DNA of 6,893 bases from W0P28-013 sp963621145 (lineage in GTDB: Bacteria > Bacteroidota > Bacteroidia > Bacteroidales > Paludibacteraceae), in the NCBI GenBank assembly GCA_963621145.1, contig CAVFDI010000077.1:1-6893 (forward strand), in the 5' to 3' direction. The position numbers and the translations under genes are program-made. Numbering within the stretch: the stretch's first letter is position 1; the number at the start of each line of letters is the position of its first letter. Below the pieces are notes generated by a model. That model searched no databases. It saw only the letters and a program-made list of their open reading frames with translations, and had not been told where the DNA came from. This document shows positions 5,291-6,893 of this stretch, piece by piece.

Positions 5291-5404
5291 GGAAAAATTC
5301 CGTCATTTTTTCGTCAAAAAAGGGAATAATTCCGTCAAATCGACCACCATTTTGGGGAATTATTCCGTCAAAAATGGCATCAAAAAAGGGACTTTTTCCG
5401 TCGA
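5291..5404. repeat. Phased palindromic repeat array between the ATPase and tolC-like promoters
   Basis: Four related 11-bp sites, each followed by GTCA or GTCG: GGAAAAATTCC (5291-5301), GGAATAATTCC (5323-5333), GGAATTATTCC (5356-5366) and GGACTTTTTCC (5389-5399). The two central copies are palindromes with perfect 5-bp arms. Offsets are 32, 33 and 33 bp, close to three helical turns. Part of the spacer also repeats: TCAAAAAAGGGA at 5314-5325 and 5380-5391, exactly 66 bp apart. This fits operators for a dimeric DNA-binding protein or a decayed 33-bp tandem repeat. The array lies closer to the ATPase promoter than to the efflux promoter. Confidence 0.75.
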
Positions 5405-5439
5405 TAAAAAACAAAATTTACAAATTTGTAAGTTTTTCG

Positions 5440-5470
5440 TTTGCCGTTAGAATTAAAAGCCGTAACTTTG
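5440..5470 (+). promoter_or_regulatory. Bacteroidota-type promoter for the TolC-family gene
   Basis: TTTG at 5440-5443, a 19-nt spacer and TAACTTTG at 5463-5470 match the consensus exactly. The -7 box ends only 9 nt before the ATG at 5480, so the predicted transcript is nearly leaderless (about 3-6 nt). The promoter lies inside the longer TTG-initiated reading frame (from 5441), which argues against that upstream start. Confidence 0.82.
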
Positions 5471-5479
5471 CAGCGCAAA

Positions 5480-6868
5480 ATGAAACAATACACAACCATA
5501 TTATCCACTCTACTCTGCGCTGCGGCACTGTCAGTCGGCACTTTGCAGGCACAAACCACACCCGCGCTATCGGTCGACAGCAGCGTGATTACACTCGATT
5601 CGTGCCTTGCCTTGGCTCGGCAAAACAACAAATCGCTACGCAGCGCACGCCTCGAAATTAACAAAGCGCAAGAGGTTAAAAATCAAGCATTTACAAAATA
5701 TTTTCCGCAAATAAAAGCCACTGCGGCTGGTTACCACGCTTTGCAGCCGATGATTGATGTTGGCGTGAACGACATTGCCAACGCCTCGGCGCGCAACCTG
5801 CTGTCGACACTCTACTACAACTACGGTGCAGCGCTCGGTCTGTCGAACCACCTTTCGATGTTCGGCTACGGCTACATGGCAGGCGTCACGGCGGTGCAGC
5901 CTGTGTACATGGGCGGGAAAATTGTGGCTGGCAATCGTCTGGCAAAAGTGGGCGTAGAAGCGGCTCAACTACAGACCGAAATTGCCGAGCGCGACCTTCT
6001 GGAGCAAGTCGAGGAGAGTTATTGGCTGGTGGTCGGTCTTGCCGAAAAGCAGCAGACACTACAATCGGTCACTGCCCTACTCGACACCATTCACCACACC
6101 GTGGCAACGGCTGTTGATGCAGGTTTGGCACTGAAAACCGATCTGCTTCAGGTGGAGTTGCGCCAGTCGGAGATGCAGCGCACCGCCATTCAACTGCAAA
6201 ACGGCATTTCGCTGGCTCGGCGGGCTTTGTGCCAATCTATCGGTCTAAAATACGACGAGAAAATGACGCTCGACACCACAGCGCTCTGCCCCAACGATAC
6301 GCTTCATTCAAATTCGGCAGAAGAGATTTCGGCAGAAGAACAACTGCTGGCATTGCAAGTGCGCGCCGCCGAGTACGATAGGCGCATGACCATTGCCGAC
6401 GCGCTGCCGCAAGTGGCTGTGGGTGCGCACTACGGCTACAGTAGGCTGCAAACAAATCTTATAGAAAATGGATTTGGGAATGAACGAGGCAATGGCGCGA
6501 TTTTTGTGTCGCTCTCGGTGCCGCTGACAGCTTGGTGGGAGACGGCGCACAAAATTCGTGAGAAAAATATCGCCTTGGAGCAAGCGCAACTGCAGCAAGA
6601 CGAGACCAACGAGCTACTCGCACTGCGCAACAGGCAAGCCTACGACAAAATGACGGAATCCTATCTTTTGATGGACGAGACGCGCCGTGCCGTGGACATT
6701 GCAAGCGAAAATTATCGCCTTTCGATGGTGAATTATCGCGCTGGCACAAGCACCATCAGCGACCTGCTTTCGGCACAGAGTGCGCTGCTACAAGCACAAA
6801 ACAATCTGACCGACGCCATCATAGCCTACCGCGTGAACCTGCGCCGCTACAACGACCTCACGAAATAG
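5480..6868 (+). CDS. TolC-family outer membrane efflux protein
   Basis: Outer-membrane channel of the TolC/OEP family, the exit duct of tripartite efflux or secretion systems. The 462-residue precursor starts with a Sec signal peptide (MKQYTT, hydrophobic core 7-22, probable cleavage after LQA at 24). Two OEP repeats follow: the first opens with VITLDSCLALARQNN (36-50) and YFPQIKATAAGY; the second is marked by EEQLLALQVRAAEYDRRM and ALPQVAVGAHYGYS. The C-terminus has the typical NYRAGTSTISDLLSAQSALLQAQ helix (from 418). Long helices rich in Gln, Glu and Ala match the periplasmic coiled coils. Length is normal for the family. The ATG at 5480 is selected because it starts the signal peptide and sits just after the promoter. 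Adaptor (HlyD-like) and inner-membrane pump genes commonly follow such a gene, but nothing after 6868 is in view except heptamer repeats. The substrate cannot be inferred. Confidence 0.92.
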   Translation: MKQYTTILSTLLCAAALSVGTLQAQTTPALSVDSSVITLDSCLALARQNNKSLRSARLEINKAQEVKNQAFTKYFPQIKATAAGYHALQPMIDVGVNDIANASARNLLSTLYYNYGAALGLSNHLSMFGYGYMAGVTAVQPVYMGGKIVAGNRLAKVGVEAAQLQTEIAERDLLEQVEESYWLVVGLAEKQQTLQSVTALLDTIHHTVATAVDAGLALKTDLLQVELRQSEMQRTAIQLQNGISLARRALCQSIGLKYDEKMTLDTTALCPNDTLHSNSAEEISAEEQLLALQVRAAEYDRRMTIADALPQVAVGAHYGYSRLQTNLIENGFGNERGNGAIFVSLSVPLTAWWETAHKIREKNIALEQAQLQQDETNELLALRNRQAYDKMTESYLLMDETRRAVDIASENYRLSMVNYRAGTSTISDLLSAQSALLQAQNNLTDAIIAYRVNLRRYNDLTK

Positions 6869-6893
6869 TGAGAAGTGAGTAGTGAGAAGTGAG
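6866..6893. repeat. Heptamer repeat, 2 x 14 bp, overlapping the tolC-like stop codon
   Basis: TAGTGAGAAGTGAG occurs twice in tandem, exactly, and each copy is two heptads (TAGTGAG, AAGTGAG). The first three bases are the stop codon of the efflux gene. The array reaches the window edge and may continue. On the minus strand the heptads read TCACTTC/TCACTAC, fitting the NNAYTYY pattern of the other arrays. Confidence 0.8.

Noticed and set aside
5291..5404. CRISPR array
   Set aside because: The repeats are short, divergent palindromes with partly repeated spacers, only four copies, and no cas genes are present.
5441..5479. TTG start for the TolC-family protein, adding 13 residues
   Set aside because: The extension overlaps a perfect promoter and would put extra residues before a clean signal peptide; ATG 5480 is better.

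Overview
The window looks like chromosomal DNA of a Bacteroidota bacterium, most likely a Bacteroidales member. Two things point there. The protein families are typical of the group (DUF3109, COG2509-type flavoprotein, TolC-family protein, AAA_14/DUF4143 ATPase). The promoters match the Bacteroidota pattern TTTG-N19-20-TAnnTTTG, and I see no clear Shine-Dalgarno sites. Species or genus cannot be read from the sequence alone.

Layout, left to right. A minus-strand pair holds mntP, a manganese exporter (26-598), preceded by a cysteine-rich DUF3109 protein (706-1293). A divergent promoter region with back-to-back -33 boxes (about 1318-1371) separates these from a plus-strand COG2509-type FAD-dependent oxidoreductase (1476-3044). 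That gene converges, with a 4-nt gap, on a minus-strand GH25 muramidase-like gene (3049-3669). The muramidase appears to have been cut off from its lipoprotein signal peptide (3703-3789) by one in-frame TAA. Upstream of it on the same strand is an AAA_14/DUF4143 ATPase (3840-5228). The 251-bp gap 5229-5479 holds two divergent promoters and four palindromic repeats at 32-33 bp spacing. The window ends with a plus-strand TolC-family outer-membrane efflux protein (5480-6868), probably the first gene of an efflux operon that continues outside.

The genes do not form one obvious pathway. Three are housekeeping-like (metal export, a redox flavoprotein, multidrug-type efflux), and the ATPase and muramidase resemble accessory cargo. 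The most unusual content is non-coding: (1) a 26-nt sequence shared at 24/26 positions between the leaders of mntP and the oxidoreductase gene, at nearly the same distance from each ATG; (2) a family of 7-bp tandem repeats (NNAYTYY on one strand) at four gene edges; (3) the phased palindrome array next to the ATPase promoter; (4) the nonsense-split lipoprotein muramidase.
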